Shown here: positions 61,687 through 64,000 of the stretch, one piece after another | Layout: the number at the start of each line of letters is the position of its first letter | How positions within the stretch are numbered: position 1 is the first letter of the stretch | Source of the DNA: FEN-1219 sp963817615 | GTDB taxonomy: Bacteria; Pseudomonadota; Gammaproteobacteria; Steroidobacterales; Rariloculaceae | DNA length: 64,000 nucleotides | Reading direction: 5' to 3' | NCBI GenBank assembly: GCA_963817615.1 | Contig: CAWFPH010000001.1 | Coordinates: 310,001-374,000, forward strand | Position numbers and translations under genes: made by a program | Notes under the pieces: generated by a model | The model's input: the letters and a program-made list of their open reading frames with translations, nothing else | Databases searched by the model: none | What the model was told of the DNA's origin: nothing

Positions 61687-63623
61687 TCGCGCAGCTCGGC
61701 GCGGTTGCGAAAGTATTCGAGCGCCTCGGGATTGGCGAGCGCGTCGCGGTTGGCGACCTCGCGGCCGTGGATGACCTCGCGTACCGCGAGCTCGACGAGC
61801 TTGCCGTTCATCGTGCGGGGAATGTCGGCGACCGCGACGATCTTCGCCGGCACGTGCCGCGGGCTCGCTTGACTGCGCAGTGCGGCGCGCAACCTTTGCT
61901 CGAGCAGCGCGTCGAGCGACGTGCCCTCCTTGAGCCGGACGAACAGGATCACCCGAGTGTCGCGCTCCCAATCCTGTGCGACGGCAAGGCTCTCGGCGAT
62001 CTCCGGAAACTGCTCGACGACTCTATAGATCTCGGCCGTGCCGATGCGGACGCCGCCGGGGTTCAGCACCGCGTCCGAGCGGCCGTAGATCACGAGCCCA
62101 CCGTGCTCGGTGAGCTCGGCGTAGTCGCCGTGGCACCAGACGTTCGGAAAACGCTCGAAGTAGGCGGCGTGATACTTGCGGCCGTCCGGATCGTTCCAAA
62201 ACCCGACCGGCATCGACGGGAACGGCGCGGTGCAGACGAGCTCGCCCTTGCCGCCGTGAATCGAGCGGCCGCCCGCGTCGAAGATCTCGACCTTCATGCC
62301 GAGTCCGCGGCACTGCAGCTCGCCGCGATAGACCGGAGCGAGCGGGTTGCCGAGCGCGAAACACGAGATCAAGTCCGTTCCGCCCGCGATCGACGAGAGC
62401 TGCACGTCGGCCTTCACGTCGCGATACACGAAGTCGAAGCCCGAGGGGGCGAGGGGCGATCCGGTCGAGAGGATGGTGCGCAGCGCGGGCAGGTCGCCGT
62501 GGCTGGCCGGCCGATGGCCGGATTTCTCGAGCGCTGCCAGATAGCGCGCGCTCGTGCCGAATACGTTCACGGACTCGCGCTCGGCGAGGCGCCAGAGCGC
62601 GCCGGGGTCGGGATGCAGCGGCGCACCCTCGTAGAGCACGATGGTCGCGCCGCTCGCGAGCGCCGAGAGGAGCCAGTGCCACATCATCCAGCCGGTCGTC
62701 GTGAAGTAGAACACGACGTCGCCGGGCTTGACGTCGGTCTGCAGGACATGCTCCTTGCGGTGTTGCAGCAGCGTGCCCCCCGCACCGTGAACGATGCACT
62801 TTGGCGCGCCGGTGGTGCCCGACGAATATAAGACGTAGAGCGGTGCGTCGAACGGCAGTGCTTCGAATTGCGCCGCAGCCGAGCTCGCCGCGAGATCCGA
62901 GAAGCTTACGGAATTCGGCAAAGCGCGGATGGACGGCGGGCCGTTCACGTAAGGAATGACGACGATCGAGCGTAGCTCCGGCAGTCTCTCCGCCAGTGCG
63001 CGCACGACCGGCCTGCAATCGATCGACTTACCGTTGTAGAAATACCCGTCCGTGGCGAACAGCACCTTTGGAGCGATTTGACCGAAACGGTCGAGCACGG
63101 CGTCGACGCCGAAATCGGGAGAGCACGACGACCACACGGCGCCAAGGCTCGCGGTTGCGAGCGCCGCGACGACCGTCTCCGGTCGGTTTGCGACGAATCC
63201 CGCGACTCGGTCGCCGCGCCGAACGCCGAGTGCCCGCAGCTCGGCCGCGACGCTCGCGACTTGCCGGCGCAGCTCGGCCCAACCGAGCTCGATGCGCTCG
63301 CCGCGTTCGTTGGCGAAGATCACCGCCGCGCCGTCGCGCTCCGGCGCGAGCAGGTTCGCCGCGAAGTTGAGCTGGGCCCCGTCGAACCAACGCGCCCCGG
63401 GCATCCGCTCGAAGTCGCTTACCACGGCCCGGTAGTCCGTCATCGAACGCATGCCGCAGAACTTCCATACCGCGGCCCAGAACTCCTCCGGGCGAGCGAT
63501 GCTCCAGTCGTAGACCGCGGGGTAGTCGTCGCCGGCGAGGCGATCGCGCTCGGCCGCGATGAAGCGGCGCAAGTTGCTCGCGGCTTTGCGCCGCTCGGTG
63601 GGCTGCCAAATTGGTTCGGTCAA
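61683..63623 (-). CDS. acsA: Acetoacetyl-CoA synthetase
   Basis: 646 aa, ANL superfamily; activates acetoacetate with ATP and CoA. N-terminal PIWQPTERRKAASNLRRFIA, AMP-binding P-loop LYSSGTTGAPKCIVHG, TTTGWMMWHWLLSALASGAT, the hinge GRSDAVLNPGGVRIGTAEI, and a C-terminal IPRTMNGKLVELAVREV with the adenylating Lys. The WQP/KFCG N-terminal region and length separate it from acetyl-CoA synthetase. Its last bases overlap zapE. Confidence 0.93.
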   Translation of the reverse strand: MTEPIWQPTERRKAASNLRRFIAAERDRLAGDDYPAVYDWSIARPEEFWAAVWKFCGMRSMTDYRAVVSDFERMPGARWFDGAQLNFAANLLAPERDGAAVIFANERGERIELGWAELRRQVASVAAELRALGVRRGDRVAGFVANRPETVVAALATASLGAVWSSCSPDFGVDAVLDRFGQIAPKVLFATDGYFYNGKSIDCRPVVRALAERLPELRSIVVIPYVNGPPSIRALPNSVSFSDLAASSAAAQFEALPFDAPLYVLYSSGTTGAPKCIVHGAGGTLLQHRKEHVLQTDVKPGDVVFYFTTTGWMMWHWLLSALASGATIVLYEGAPLHPDPGALWRLAERESVNVFGTSARYLAALEKSGHRPASHGDLPALRTILSTGSPLAPSGFDFVYRDVKADVQLSSIAGGTDLISCFALGNPLAPVYRGELQCRGLGMKVEIFDAGGRSIHGGKGELVCTAPFPSMPVGFWNDPDGRKYHAAYFERFPNVWCHGDYAELTEHGGLVIYGRSDAVLNPGGVRIGTAEIYRVVEQFPEIAESLAVAQDWERDTRVILFVRLKEGTSLDALLEQRLRAALRSQASPRHVPAKIVAVADIPRTMNGKLVELAVREVIHGREVANRDALANPEALEYFRNRAELRE

Positions 63624-63713
63624 CGCGGTTCCGCCGGCGCGCGAAAATAAGCACGCGGACCGCGATGTTACAATGCGCGCCCCCGTGCGCGCCCGCCCGA
63701 GGCCCCGAGAATC

Positions 63714-64000
63714 GTGTCACGCGAGAGCATGGAGTTCGACGTCGTCGTGGTCGGCGCGGGACCCGCCGGTCTCGCGGCCGCTTGCCGCTACGCTCAGCTC
63801 GCGCGCGAGGCCGGGACGGATCCTTCGATCTGCGTGGTGGAGAAAGGCGCGGCGGTAGGCGCGCACATCGTTTCGGGTGCCGTGATCGAGCCGCGCGCGC
63901 TCGCGGAGCTGTTCCCCGATTGGCGCGAGCGAGGTGCTCCGCTCGCGACGCCGGTCGCTCGCGACCGCATGCTGTGGCTGACGAGCGAGCGCTCGGCCTT
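63714..64000 (+). CDS. Electron transfer flavoprotein-ubiquinone oxidoreductase, N-terminal part (cut at window edge)
   Basis: 95 codons visible. Passes electrons from ETF to ubiquinone at the inner membrane during fatty-acid and amino-acid oxidation. The FAD-binding start MEFDVVVVGAGPAGLAAACR, then CVVEKGAAVGAHIVSGAVIE and LAELFPDWRERGAPL, is very close to pseudomonad ETF-QO. GTG 63714 (VSRESMEFDV) matches the usual N-terminus; ATG 63729 is the alternative. A TACAAT hexamer at 63669-63674 may be its -10. Confidence 0.93.
   Translation, partial: MSRESMEFDVVVVGAGPAGLAAACRYAQLAREAGTDPSICVVEKGAAVGAHIVSGAVIEPRALAELFPDWRERGAPLATPVARDRMLWLTSERSA

Overview
The window is GC-rich chromosomal DNA, densely packed with genes on both strands. 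I see no tRNA, rRNA, CRISPR array, insertion sequence or phage gene. The gene content suggests a Gammaproteobacterium, perhaps of the Nevskiales/Steroidobacterales kind: a 1609-residue NAD-glutamate dehydrogenase, ZapE, an ETF-ubiquinone oxidoreductase with a typical gammaproteobacterial N-terminus, dPGM-type GpmA, a TPP-riboswitch-controlled TonB receptor, and many secreted lipoproteins. The placement is an inference from gene content only.

Layout. 1-4.7 kb: 5' part of putA (cut by the window edge), folE, an XdhC-family gene and a zinc-ribbon methyltransferase. 4.9-16.9 kb: a divergent extracytoplasmic redox locus. The minus-strand arm encodes a haem protein, a dihaem LamG lipoprotein and a DUF1501 protein. 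The plus-strand arm encodes an HzsA-related propeller/haem lipoprotein, an SH3 plus beta-barrel protein, a barrel lipoprotein, a TlpA-like thioredoxin, a DUF4266 lipoprotein and a DUF3570 barrel. 16.9-25.2 kb: moeA, two small secreted proteins, an M48 lipoprotein, a sorbosone-dehydrogenase/cytochrome fusion and glnS. 25.2-28.0 kb: a DHCR24-like flavoprotein next to a Cfa-like methyltransferase, the signature of 10-methyl fatty acid synthesis. 28.3-32.2 kb: molybdenum cofactor genes moaA-moaC-moaD-moaE, mocA-like and moaB, with an embedded acetyltransferase.

32.2-38.1 kb: a TPP riboswitch with a visible ribosome-binding-site sequestering hairpin and a competing anti-sequestor. It precedes a TonB receptor, a YkoF-like thiamine-binding protein, a PnuT-like transporter and an aminoglycoside/choline-kinase-fold kinase. 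Together they form a thiamine (or thiamine precursor) capture, import and phosphorylation operon, possibly running on into an HIBADH-family dehydrogenase and tesB. 39.6-46.6 kb: a secreted TPR-CHAT (caspase-like) protease with both catalytic residues, a lipoprotein, a subtilase, a sigma-70-family factor and a membrane protein whose frame is broken twice. A diguanylate cyclase follows. 48-54.6 kb: miscellaneous metabolic genes, including ligAB-type extradiol dioxygenase subunits, an APC transporter and a methyltransferase with a signal peptide. 54.7-64 kb: NAD-GDH, tryptophan 2,3-dioxygenase, zapE, acetoacetyl-CoA synthetase and the start of ETF-QO, a set weighted to amino-acid and ketone-body catabolism, as is putA at the other end.

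The strongest candidates for under-described biology are the divergent HzsA-related/DUF1501 redox locus, the TonB-YkoF-PnuT-kinase operon with its readable riboswitch platform, and the CHAT-subtilase-sigma locus. All functional calls are from reading translated sequence and remembered family motifs; no search was run.
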